Of a DNA stretch of 64,000 bases, positions 33,134-44,713 are shown in pieces. Numbering within the stretch: the first letter of the stretch is position 1; every line of letters begins with the position of its first letter. Where the stretch lies: positions 2,976,001 through 3,040,000 of the forward strand of contig JALGAS010000007.1 of NCBI GenBank assembly GCA_023078685.1, in the 5' to 3' direction. Position numbers and translations under genes: made by a program. The DNA comes from Neopestalotiopsis rosae (Eukaryota > Ascomycota > Sordariomycetes > Amphisphaeriales > Sporocadaceae). Below the pieces are notes generated by a model that was given only the letters and a program-made list of their open reading frames with translations, was not told the DNA's origin and made no database searches.

Positions 33134-34024
33134 TTATTCCAATGGATCACTGCCGGCAGCTGCTTTCCTTTCCCAGGGTTTAAGCGGTGCAGAGCGGCCA
33201 CTTGTGGTAGAGATGGACTAGTCGTATTGATCAGCAGCATGCCTCCCTCTTGCCCAGGCAGTTTCGATGAAGTGGTACTTACTGCGTCCTCGATGACTGT
33301 GTCTGGTATTTTTACAATACCAGGCATCTCTTTACCAGTCTGGAGAAACGCCAGAATCTCTTCAAACTTCTTTGGGTATGGCTCCTTGCCGGATTCACCC
33401 GCAACATCATCTTTGTTGACATAAAGGGCAGCCTTGGGAGCAGCGCGCTGCCATGAGGGCAAGTCTTGATCTTCACTATCTTGAGATGACTGGCTGCCAT
33501 TGACTATTGCCGCATACATGCGTCTGCTAGCATCCGGCTGGAGGCTTGTTAGTTGTGGTTTCTCAAGATGAATCCCATGCCTCTTGTCAGTATTGTTCCC
33601 CTCTTACCTCGTATAGAGCCTCCTGTTCCAGTATCACTTGAGGCACGACCTCTACGCTAGGTCGACCCGGCTGGGCTCGATAAGACTCATACTTGGCGGC
33701 ATCAATCTTGATGCCGACTTTCTCCTCAAAACGGTTAATGCGACATTGTAGAGCGGTTTGTACTGGAGATGAACTGCTTGGACTCAGCAATGCCGCTGCC
33801 AATTGAGACTACTCCATGTCAGCATAATTCTACTTGGGCCTTCAATTTGGTCTTCTTGTTGGTTTACTTACCTGAAATACGTTGTCTTTTGTCCATGGAT
33901 AACTATCAAACGACCGATGGCCAACGTCTGGATTCTGAGCGGCAAGCTCCCTCATCCGCTGAACGGCTGGTGACGGAACTGCGGGGTCCTTGTTCTCAGA
34001 AGGAGCATTGTGAGAGGCGTCCAT
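33134..34024 (-). CDS. PEX14-like helix-turn-helix / KPWE-motif protein
   Basis: Four exons (34024-33872, 33808-33608, 33537-33283, 33217-33134) encode 230 residues. All junctions are phase 0 with GTAAG donors. The N-terminal half carries a helical region (SYPWTKDNVF, AALLSPSSSS, ALQCRINRFEEKVGIKID) like the PEX14-type HTH. The third exon has YPKKFEEILAFLQTGKEMPG then IPDTVIED, the stretch that precedes the KPWE motif in this family, and the last exon, only 28 codons, contains PLKPWERK near the end. Without splicing the last intron the frame would run past and miss KPWE, so the motif confirms the model. Family membership suggests a role at or near the peroxisomal import machinery; that is inference. 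The gene is divergent from PTC5, 615 bp apart. Confidence 0.75.
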
Positions 34025-34639
34025 GATGGCTGAGGTGGAGATAATGAGGTGCCAATTGTCGTTCTTGCCTTGTTGTCTCTTGAGAATGAAACCTATAAAT
34101 GGCAAAGTGTTTCTGATGAGATGAGGGGCACAAGATATTGGCGTCTATGATTTGTGTTATTGAATGGATTGGAGCCAGTCCAGACTCCAGAGTACCTGCC
34201 AACAGCCTGCAGTGAATGCCCGTAACGTGCCGTGAAGGTCGAAGCTTCCTTTTAGCTGCAAATCCCCCACCCGAGACTTTACCTCCAGTCCTTGTGCCAT
34301 CATTCAGGGTCCCGTGTAACCTCAAATGCGCTAAAGCAGCATCATTGATAGCGGTATTCATTCTCTACTAGGGACATCTCCTGCATGCTGCAGCTCTCCC
34401 CAGGCCGCTAAAGACATCCAACTCTACCGCCCCTTGCTCGACCCCGGTGGATTTGCCGCTCAACCATAGTCCCATCTGAGCAACATCTCCACATATCTGA
34501 CCATCTCAGAGAACAATTGACGGTACCAAACCTTCCTGCTCTCCCAATCAGTTTTTTCTTTAGCCTCAACGTCAATTCTACGTCTGCTTTGGGTGCTCAT
34601 TGTCTAGGAGGCCCATCAGACCTTCATCCCGACGATCAA
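34025..34639. promoter_or_regulatory. Divergent promoter region, KPWE protein / PTC5
   Basis: The two starts face away from each other across 615 bp. The PTC5 frame stays open upstream to 34517, but the first well-placed mitochondrial leader begins at the ATG at 34640. No recognisable site was identified. Confidence 0.45.
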
Positions 34640-36646
34640 ATGCGTCGCGTCGCCGTGAGATCTTTCCGGTCATCCTGCCAAAGCGCCGCCCGGGGCCTGT
34701 CGAGGAATACCTTGACCCTGCGCACGCGACGGGCCAGTCTGATCGCACACCAGCAGTACACCCTCAGCAGCAGCAGCGCCCGCCTCGGCCAGCTACGATC
34801 GTTGAGCACGTCCTCCTCCTTTGCATCCAAGACTTCACCCGCCTCGTCTTCGACCCTTCCCCAGCGCAACCGACAGCAACAGCAACAATATGCGCTAGGC
34901 CAGCCTCTCCAATCCTCCATGTACTTTAGACGATTCTCCGTTGCTCTCGTCGGCGGTCTCGTGGGCTACGGCGCCTGGTACGGCTACAAGGACAACGGCA
35001 CAGATACGGCCGCTGCTCCGTACTCGACCTCGACCAAGTTCCCCAGCCAGAATGCGGCCACGACCCGCAACGTTCTAGTCGTTGGTGCTGACGAGCTACA
35101 CACGGGTACTTTCGTAGGCGAGGGACCAATTGCCAAGAGTGCCGACGGAACGGGCCAGAACAACGTCCTGGAGATGTTGACCCCTGACCAGGCCACCGAC
35201 AAGTTGCGCGACAACGAAGCATCCTTTGTGGTGAATAGAGGACAAGGCGTCTTGCGATACGATATCGTGCAGCTTGCCAGCAATAACCCAATTGAGGATG
35301 ACCACGCCGAGAAGATCGTCGAGGTTTCCATGCCTTCTGCCGAGCAGCAAGCAAAGGATGCCAACGATTGGATGTTCTGGGGAGTTTTTGACGGTCACGC
35401 GTAGGTCTCTGCAACCGTTGCCAATGGTTATAACTAACGTCTTGTAGCGGATGGACAACATCGGCCAAGCTGCGCCAGACCCTCATTAGCTATGTCGCAC
35501 GAGAACTCAACACTACATACAAGGCCGCACACTCTCTGGGTGCTGCACCATCGCCCGAAGCCATCGATGCCGCCATGAAGCTCGGTTTCACCAGATTGGA
35601 CAACGAGATTGTTCACGAGAGCGTCGACAAGGTCCTCAAGTCTAACTCCAAGCGTGTTGCCGCCGAGCTTCTTGGGCCCGCTCTTTCGGGTTCCTGCGCC
35701 CTGCTGTCATTTTACGACACTGCTTCCAAGACACTGAGAGTCGCTTGCACTGGCGATTCGCGTGCTGTGCTGGGTCGCCGGAGTGGCTCTGGCAAGTGGA
35801 CTGCCACTGCTCTCTCGGAGGACCAGACTGGTAGCAACCCCAACGAGGCCGCTCGCATGCGCAAGGCACACCCTGGCGAGGACCATGTTGTGAGGAACGG
35901 ACGTGTGCTTGGTGGTCTCGAGCCTACTCGTGCTTTTGGTGACGCCAGCTACAAGTGGACGAGAGAAATCTCGGACCGCCTGCGCTCGTCATTCTTCGGC
36001 CGTACGCCATCGCCTCTACTGAAGACACCGCCCTATGTGACCGCCGAGCCTGTCGTGACCACCACCAAGATTCAGCCTGAGCAGGGCGACTTTGTGGTCA
36101 TGGCAACAGACGGTCTTTGGGAAATGCTGACCAACGAGGAAGTCGTCGGTCTTGTAGGAAAGTGGATCGAGAGCGAACAAGTCGCCAGCCAGTCCAACTC
36201 CCAGTTCAACAAGGTTTGGTCCAGTATCTTTGGCTCACAGCAGGACCGTCTCCCTGTGGAGGCACACAAGGGCGGCCACGGCGACGATGGCCAAAAGACA
36301 CCCATTCGCGTAAAGCAATGGGGTATCTCTCCTGATGAGAAAGAGAGATTTGTCGTCAAGGACAAGAATGTAGCTACACATCTCATCCGCAACGCTCTCG
36401 GCGGCAAGAACGAGGAGCAGGTCTGCGCTCTTCTCACACTCGTCTCGCCCTTCTCCAGGCGGTACCGGTATGTTCAAGATTTCCCTTCGTCAAGTTCTTT
36501 TGAATTTTTTCAGATCTAATGGCAGCAATAGTGACGATTTAACCGTCCAAGTCATCTTTTTCGGCAACGGAGAAAAGACGGGCGAAGTTTTGATGAACCA
36601 GGACGCCACCACGCCGCCAAAGGGCACCGTCAAGGCCAAGCTATAA
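34640..36646 (+). CDS. PTC5: Mitochondrial PP2C-type protein phosphatase (Ptc5-like)
   Basis: Three exons (34640-35400, 35448-36467, 36514-36646) encode 637 residues. The first 90 residues are Arg/Ser-rich without acidic residues, as in a mitochondrial presequence, followed by a short membrane span VALVGGLVGYGAWYGY. PP2C metal-site motifs follow in order: FWGVFDGHAGW (the first intron splits this motif), SGSCALLSF, ACTGDSRAVLG, GGLEPTRAFGD, VVMATDGLWEML and, in the last exon, NSDDLTVQVIFF. The family removes phosphate from Ser/Thr; yeast Ptc5 activates the pyruvate dehydrogenase complex by dephosphorylating its E1 alpha subunit in the intermembrane/matrix system. Length and architecture match Ptc5 better than Ptc6 or Ptc7. 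An insertion between the last two PP2C blocks (residues about 520-590) is charged and probably a loop. Confidence 0.9.
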
Positions 36647-37078
36647 AGAAACACGTTGATACGGAACTGCCGTATGCACTTATTGTTGGCGTGAGGAAAT
36701 CGAAACACGCAAATCATGATGAAATGGCTCGTGGTTCGGCGCATATACTGCAAACAACCTTGTAATACTAGACTTGTTGAGAACCAACATCAGCGGCAGA
36801 GGCGTTTATTCGGATGTTTGTCAGCCGTGGTAATTTGACTGAATCGTCAAGCGTTATTCCAGGTCGCAGGAAATACAAAATCATTTTATCAAGATTCTAC
36901 CAATCATCATAAAGCCAGTGTGATCAGGAAACTTTGTGTGACTTCTTCATTTACGAGACCTCTACTTTTGTCAACCTGCTTGGTGCCTTTGGGAGATGGT
37001 ATCTCCCTTAGCAGCAAATTCAAATGCAATCACTCCTGACCCGCGCCGGAACCCCTTCATCCAAGTCATCACGACTAC
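36647..37078. other. Intergenic between convergent PTC5 and Het-C genes
   Basis: It should hold two terminator regions; nothing else seen. Confidence 0.5.
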
Positions 37079-39512
37079 CTAGTATCTTCCATAACCACCA
37101 CCACCACCGTATCCCTGCTGTCCGTATGGTGGGTAGCCTCCTTGGGGAGGAGGAGGACCTTGGCCGTAACCTGGACCGGGGTAGCCGCCGGGTGGACCGG
37201 GAGGAGGGGGGCCGCCGCCCCATTGACCCGGTGGTGGCTGTCCCCAGCCCTGCTGAGGTCCTGGGGGTCCGCCGTACTGCGGTCCTCCGTAGCCTTGAGG
37301 CGGTTGTCCATATCCTTGCTGTGGCTGTCCATAGCCTTGACCTTGACCATAGGGCTGCGGCGAATGGCCACCGTAGCCGCCGCCGCCGCCACCATAACCA
37401 CCACCGCCGCCACCAGACTGAGATTGTGGGTTGAGATAGCTATCGGCTTCTCCACCGGTTGCCGCACCCTGATAACCATATGTTTCGCCCGTGGAAGGTC
37501 GGCTCACGTGAGTTGGTTGCGGTGAGCTTGCTCCCATGTAGCCAACGCCGCCGCCGGAACCTGCACCCATGGCGTCGAGATCTCTGGTTTGCAATTGACT
37601 CCACAGACTACCAGTAGGCTTGCCGTGACCGAGCTGGCCCACGCCATTGTCAAAGATGCCACCTCCGTGAGAGTGACCTTTGGTGTTGGTGCTGGACAAG
37701 ACGTGATTCTTGCCGTTCTTGACACTCTCTGATCCGAGAATGTGGTTCAGTTCATGACGACGAGGGTACTCATCGGCCCACTTGCGAACAGTGTTGAACA
37801 TGTCCCGATGGATGTCGACACGCTCGTCTCGAATGGCGGGGTGGTGGAAAGCGCGCAGCACGTCATTGACGACCTCGTCTACAGGCACGCCTGTGTTCTC
37901 CCAAGCGTAAAGCACGCGGCTAATCATCTATAGTTAGATATATGTTCGACACAAAACTTTGCCCAGGGTTTGTGACTTACGGGACGACGTATTGTAGGAC
38001 GGTGGCGCCGACTCTTCCGGCGCACGAGTTGAGAATGTTGGTGAAATGGTCCTTGCTGAGCATGGAGTGTGTCGGGTCAGTGCAGTTGGGGTTCTTCCAC
38101 GGCTCAAGCTGAGAATTGGCGCTGGCAGTAATGACACCTGATGAGCCGTCCTTCAACACCTTTGTAAGTTGGCTGATGATTGGGCGAATAAAGGGTGCGA
38201 GGAGACCCAAGACGAACGCCGTCAAAGTCTCGCTGATGTGCTCCAGCAGACTTTCCAGACCTGGGATCTTGGCAATTCCTCTATTGATTGACTTGACAAT
38301 CTTGTCTCTGAACTGTAGGATGGGATAGATGCGCTGGGCCGTCTTGACTGGGTCGAAATCGGCGCTCATGCCAGGGATTGCATTCGCATTTGCTCGGCTC
38401 AAGTCACCACGCGACCGCGTCTCGTTCTCGCGCTCTTGCTCCGCTGCCATGCGCTTCAGGTTGCTGGCCTCAGATGCAAAACCGCCTCCAATGCCTGGTA
38501 ACTGGCCCACAAGAGAAATAAAGTCCATGGCGCCACCGCTCTTGCCGAAACCGCGGGTACCGCCTCCACCTCCAGTCTTTTGAGCCGCCTCGGCATTCTT
38601 CAAAGCAATGTCCAACTCGTCAACCTCGGATTGGGTAAAGTGGTCGTTGGCTTCACCAAGAACAGAGTGCAAGAAGTCGACGCCACCAAAGGTTCCAGTG
38701 ACCAGGGGATAGACCCGCTTTCCATTGAGGTGAATCTCGGACTGTGTGCCGCAGTGAGGAAAGACATCGTGATAGCCCATTTCCCGAAGTGCCAGTTCAC
38801 AGTAGTTGCTGTGGGCAGAGAAGTCCTCCATACAGTGGAGGGCTTGGCCGAGACATCGAAGCGCCTCGCACAGGTCCTCCTCTTTGCCCTTTCCTCCGGA
38901 TCCGCTGGTGTAGAGTCTGCCGTAGTGGATAGATCGCGCAAAGCTGAAACGAAGATATCCAGCACTGGTAGCCCAGCCGCCAGACTCGTTGGCAATGTAG
39001 TTCTTCATACCAGTGCGCGGGTCAATCTCCGTTTCTGCGGGCGAGACGGGGCCGCGTAGTCGCTTATCAAATTCTCGTGCATCTTTGCCATCGGCATAGC
39101 CAAGAGGGTTGTCAATGTGCTCTTCGGGGCGGTACACACCCAGGCGCTCTTCTGTGACCTCGAATTCCTCGGTTGCATAGCCGTTGGCCAGGAACGACAA
39201 GACCCAGACGAGGATGCGGATGGTCGCAGCATTAACTCCCTTGAGACTGCCTACATCAACAGCCTGGGAGTAATCTCGCAGCCAGTTGCCAAAGTAAGTG
39301 CGCTGGACAAGCAGTGTGGTCCACTTCTTGCCGTGGAGAAAGGTGATAGTCTTGAGCATGTCCTCAATATCGCCGTGTCGCCAGTTGACTCCCTCGACCT
39401 GGGCAATAGAGGGGATGTTGCCAGCTCCGAAAGCTGCCGCTTTGCCCGGCATGAGCACCAAGATGATGCCCATGACGAGCAGAAAACTGCCAAAGCCCAG
39501 TCTAGACGCCAT
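37079..39512 (-). CDS. het-c: Het-C family protein
   Basis: Two exons (39512-37981, 37919-37079) encode 790 residues. The GTAAGT donor is clear; the acceptor is the AG inside GATTAG, because the earlier AG would create a stop at once. A signal peptide or N-terminal membrane segment (LLVMGIILVLMPG) is followed by the Het-C domain: VEGVNWRHGDIEDML, RTYFGNWLRDYSQAVD, LRFSFARSIHYGRL, and the metal-ligand-like HCMEDFSAHSNYCELAL. Cys and His placement recalls zinc-dependent phospholipase folds. The C-terminus is a Gly/Pro/Gln/Tyr-rich repeat region, as in Neurospora HET-C. In Neurospora this locus controls heterokaryon incompatibility through a polymorphic segment; the gene is also conserved in species without known incompatibility. 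Confidence 0.93.
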
Positions 39513-41408
39513 GGTTACAGACTACAGCAAAAGGCGAAAAGGATGCCAATAATCTTGAACAGATAGCTTGTGATCAGTCCGTATCAATCTGTTAGAAAAA
39601 GGAATAGTTATGTTTGTCCCTACTTGGGTCGCTGGCCTTGTGCTGACAGCACCGACGGGGGTTTCGGGTTTGGTGGGGTAAAATCGAGGCTTGAATTCTA
39701 GGACTGATGAAGTAAGGAATCGAACTCGGCAGAGTCGTCAAATAAGCAGATTTTGACGTCGAATGAAGGAAATATATGAAGAAGGACGTGCAAGGAAGGA
39801 AAGAGTAATTCTAGATTAGGCCGATACACAAGAACAAGCTACACTTACTTGGCTGGATAATCGGCACAGAACACAATGCCCAACCTCTAGCAATGCAGCT
39901 CATGAGACCTTCATGCTTGAACAAGCTATGACATAACAGCTGATTCTCTGCCCTCCTGCCGCCCGCCTCCCTCCCTTGGATGGAACTACCCCGCCAACGC
40001 GCCATCATAGAAGAGAAAAGAGCCAACTATTGCTCAATAGAGTTTAGGCTCTTGACACGGAAAACTAATTGATCTCCACCCTTCACAGCCATGAAATGTA
40101 CGTACATCAGATGGAAAGCAACCAGACACTTCTAAATCTGCGAAGCACATGTGTAGTGATTCTACACGAATACCTTGATTCACATTTTCATTAGGCAGCA
40201 CAAACATATATGGCAACGAAAGTTATAGATTGACATTTTGTCAACTAACATCTATCTACTGTGCCGGAAGCGCCCCTTCGTCAATACAAACTCGTGGTGA
40301 TTCCAAAGCAGACCAGTATATGCTGCATTTCGCCCCCCTTCAGATTCATACCCTGCCAAGGCTGTCTGTGAGCTTCATGAATATTTGTCGTCTGGCAACA
40401 ATGCATAAAGATGCACTTGCGCGAAAACAAGAAGTTACATGATGCTCAAGCTTCCAGACATACACCCTGCGACGATTTTCCTATCATGTCGGTCGGAATG
40501 TGCCACTGGCATAGTACCAACTTTACGATTTGATCAATCGCCACAATGGCTTTCACGGACTAGTAAATCATTGCGCTTCTGCTCATGCCACCCCCAAAAC
40601 ATGTCTTTTTCTTTCCTCGTCTTTGTTCTTATTATCATTCTCTTCTTTCGATGACAGGTGCATGCCGATTGCAACGAAATTGGCGAAACTGTGGTCTTGT
40701 TAGTGTTGCTCTCCGAGCGAATTGCCATTCAGACTCACCCATAGGAAAGAAATTCAGATCAAGAATTAACGAATGGATAGGCAAGCATTCGTAAAGATGC
40801 AGTACCTGCTTCTGTCGTAATAAGGCTTCTCCTTCTCCCATATTTTTGTTCTTGTTTTTTGTTGAGTTGATGATTCATTCCTAGCTCATCCAAGTGACCA
40901 GGTCAAATAAATTGGTGACTGTTGTTTACCGGTCATCCTGCATATGATGGCTCATAGATCGCGAGATCCCTAGGTATGATGTCTCCAAAGCATCTAAGGC
41001 AATGTTGGATGGAACCTGCCGCGATGTAGCTTCCACCTGCTTAAATGTTCGTGCAAGATTGTCAAATGTTGACGACTCGGAGAAGTAATCGATGAAATTC
41101 GCCAGAATGATGGAGTCGTCATGATAACAATATACTCGTCGTCTTGAGTGTGTATATTGCAAACAGGCATACCTGTCCCACCTGAGACATGATATATATG
41201 CTGTTGTCGCGGGACATATCGCAAAGTGGGAAAACTGTAAACAATAAGGAAATGAAAGAATGTGCTTCAAACGAGTGACAAGATAAAATGAGTACTGGAG
41301 TCATAAGAAAGAGAAAGAATGATTTCTGGGGCCAGTTGACGAAGATATGCTGCGCAATGTATGGCATTGTAGTTGTACCCTCGAGTGGATCAAGTTTGAT
41401 GTGGTTCC
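39513..41408. other. Intergenic, Het-C promoter and Pumilio 3' flank
   Basis: 1.9 kb between two minus-strand genes. Pumilio mRNAs often have long 3' untranslated regions, which could use part of this. No gene seen. Confidence 0.45.
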
Positions 41409-43983
41409 CTAGGGATAAGGGCGGCCATATCGAGGTCCAGGCAGGCGTCCGAGGTTGGGATTGATGCCAGGACCAGGACGTGTGGCAATGGCCGGGTTAG
41501 TGCACAGCATGCCGACACGGGATCCAAATTTGGATCCGCGAAGTGAAACCATGTGTTTGCGAATGTGAGCAGCAACGATCTCACGATGCTGAGGGTTGCC
41601 CTGTGTCAAGACCCACTGGATCAAGTAGTTGCCATATTGGTCGCTCGCAATGTCGATCAAGGGAATGCGAGGTCGGTCGACTCGTCCCTCACAAACGCGG
41701 TCAAGGTAGCGACCCAGGAAATCACCGCCTCCGATCTTCAGACACTTCTCAACTACCTTGGAAGCGTACTGGTCCATGCTGTACTCGGCAGCATATCGGA
41801 TCACATGATCAATGGCACGACTGCGATCTGCTGGGGCGCCGTGCTCACAGATGTGCTGGATACACCAATTACCGAATTGGCCATGAGCGACAATGTCAAT
41901 GTTGGCAAGAACCTCCTCGATGCACGGGCGCTAGGACAGATTAGCATGCAAGTCTATGAGTAAGGATTCTCTTGTAGAATTACCTTGTCTTCCTCGAGAC
42001 AATTCTCAAAAATGTTCTGGACAACCAGACTGCCAGTTTCTCCGAGGGCGACTTCGTGCCACATGCCACGCAGAGACTCGTTGACATACTTCATGATCTG
42101 CGGGGGAGACTCTGACCAACGGAGCTCGAACAGCTTCTGCCAGACATGGCAAGCGTACCGATGAATGATAGTCTCGGGAATGCGACGAAGAAGCTCATGG
42201 ACCATAACAGCCTTATAGTCCTCAGGGACAGAGTCGAATGCCTTCTGGACCACATGACAACCAAAAGGGTCCATAGAAAGACTAAGAGTGTTTCCACGAA
42301 TGGATTCGGCAATCTTGATCACCTGCTCTGGAGTGCCATGCTCAAAGCAACGCTGAACAAGAAAGTTGCCAAAGCGATTAACCATCAAGGGATGGGACTG
42401 GAGGATAATTGCATCCACAATCTCGTACTTCTGGTCGGGCGTACCGACCTTAAGCTTCTGCTGGAGAAAAATGGATGCCTGTTGATCGTTATTGCACACA
42501 ATCTTGTCAACAATGTACTTCCAGTTGCAGTTGACGTTGCGGTCGAGTAGGCGACGGTAATTCAGGGGCTCGGTAGTGGGCAGATAGGTGGGACCTTCTG
42601 AGACAGTAGGCTAAAGAGATGGATGAGTCAGTACTGCACATTATAGGTATTCAGACTGGCTTACCTCTGATCTATAGTGTCCATTTCCAGAGGTGAACTC
42701 AGTAGCCAACGGAGACAAGGCAGTACCAATGGCACCGGGCTGCTGGTTGGGGAAGGGCGCTGCAGTGATGCCGTATTGGCCGTTCTGGCTTGGGCCACCT
42801 TCGAAGGGACCTTGGCCGTACTGGTTGTTGAAGTTACTGCCTCCGCCATAGGGACCTTGATTTCCGTAAGCTGGGAAAGCACCGAAACGATCAAAGCGAC
42901 CAGTGCGACGATTGTTGGGGCCTCGGATACCCATGTCATAATCGGGAGACATACGATCAGAGGCTCTGTAAGGGTCCGAACCTGGAGCTGGGTTATAGGG
43001 CATACCTGGTTCAACGAACATCGAGTTACTTCCTCGAGAGGTCCAGGGGTTGGCATTGCCTGGGACCTCGGTTCCAGACATGCCTCCAGAGGGCTGGTTC
43101 GGCTTGTCACCATTCCAGATGTGGCGTGTGCGATTGAAGCCATTTGTAGAGAGCGGCTCGCTGTTCTCGGATCTGGTTTCCTCGCAGCCAGGCCAAGAGC
43201 CACTGTTGATGAATGGTAAAGCACTAGTGTCAGAAGGTCTGGACGACCCATCCTCATACTTGGACTCGAAGGGGGAAGCTCGCATATTGTCAGTGTTGGA
43301 GTCTCGAACTTGGCCGATGCCCTCAAGCTGGTAGATCTTGCTTTGAGCGGCTGCCAGCTGCTGCTGGAGACGGGCAACCTCATCATCTGCAACATGGGTC
43401 TCCTTGGCATTGGTGCTGGCAGGTCGAACATTGCCAGGAGTGATTGAGACATTCTCGACGGCGGGCGTGGGCGGCATTGAAAGAGTACCGATGACGTTAG
43501 TAGCCATGAATCCATTGGCTGGCTTGCGGGGCAGAGGATGACGGGTGTCGTTGTTCTCAATGTGCTTGAGCAAACCGTCGACCATATGGCTGGGCTCTGC
43601 ATCTAGCTTGGCCTTCCAAGTGAGTTAGGATAACTCTATTACCTGAGATGTCAAGAAACGAACCTTGGTGATTTGATTCTCCTTCTCGGAGACACTCGAC
43701 TGCTTCTGGTGGTAGATGGATGCATCATCGTTAATCTAGTTTGCAATCGAAACGATTAGTGATGACTGATTCGTGAAGCACGGTCAAAGTGAGTGGCAAC
43801 TCAATCATACCAACGTGGCGTAGACGGAAATGGGACACTTACGATGCGAAGGTGCGAAAAGGACTTCAGAGCGGCATCTTCTCCAGAAGAAACCTTGCGA
43901 TCGTCCTCGGTGGGAGTAGCCTTGGTTGTCGGAGGACGGCGAACCGTGGGCGAGCCCGTTGAGGGCGTGCCGTTGGTTCCCAT
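41409..43983 (-). CDS. Pumilio (PUF) RNA-binding protein
   Basis: Five exons (43983-43843, 43735-43664, 43612-42665, 42610-41984, 41930-41409) encode 769 residues. The N-terminal half is low complexity with a short coiled coil (DEVARLQQQLAAAQSKIYQL) and Gly/Asn/Pro-rich sequence. The C-terminal part from about residue 400 is a Pumilio homology domain. Repeat cores with the base-contacting five-residue pattern are visible: NRFGNFLVQR, DPFGCHVVQK, HRYACHVWQK, GETGSLVVQN, GQFGNWCIQH, DQYASKVVEK and DQYGNYLIQW. PUF proteins bind UGUR-type elements in 3' untranslated regions and repress or localise mRNAs in the cytoplasm. The N-terminal variety among fungal PUFs prevents choosing a yeast orthologue (Jsn1, Puf3 and Mpt5 are possibilities). 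The ARG/GLY/PRO-rich tail (LGRLPGPRYGRPYP) is short. Confidence 0.92.
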
Positions 43984-44668
43984 TGTGACGGATTCTGAGC
44001 TGGGAACAGGTCAGTGCTTGTGTGGTGACTAACTTGATAGACAGCCTCTTTTTCTTGATGTTTTTGGACCACGACTTTTTCAAGCAAAAAAAGAAAACAG
44101 GGAAGATGATGATCAATATGGCCAGATAGAAACCAATAGATCAAATGTGGGTGTTGGGGACAAGATGCTGTGGAGGCAGTGGGTTGTGGAGATGGGGACA
44201 AGGGAAGAGGATGAGAGTGAGCCCAGAGTCTTGGGTCAGGGTCCTCAAAAAAGTTTGAAGGTGCAAGGATGGTGGGGTTAAATAGAAGGAAAGAGAATGC
44301 CAGCAAGTTTAATTTTTTTCGGGCTCGCCCCCTCTGGTGGTGGGAGTTACGTGTCAGAAGGCAGGCAGGTGCAGTGCAGATTGTCCTGCTTCACCACGAC
44401 GATGGCAACTATCCACGTCCCAGGGCGGGTACCCGGAACCAGACTCAATATCGAATAGGGATTGTAATGTGGTCCAGATGCCAAGGACAATGTGGATTTT
44501 CGTTTAAAGGTTTCTTTGGGATGGTATACGGCTGATGGATTATGCTGACTTGGGACGGAAGGGGGTCTGCCTGGGTTGATAGGTGTGATTTTGAGGAGCC
44601 TGGTAGAGGAAATTGCTAGTCGGGAGGCCAGTAAGAAGGAGGGAATGGATTGCTTCGCAAATGACACA

Positions 44669-44713
<45 letters not shown>

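Noticed and set aside
39710..39745. AATCGAACTC, a reverse-strand T-arm-like sequence
   Set aside because: No complementary acceptor or anticodon stem could be built around it.
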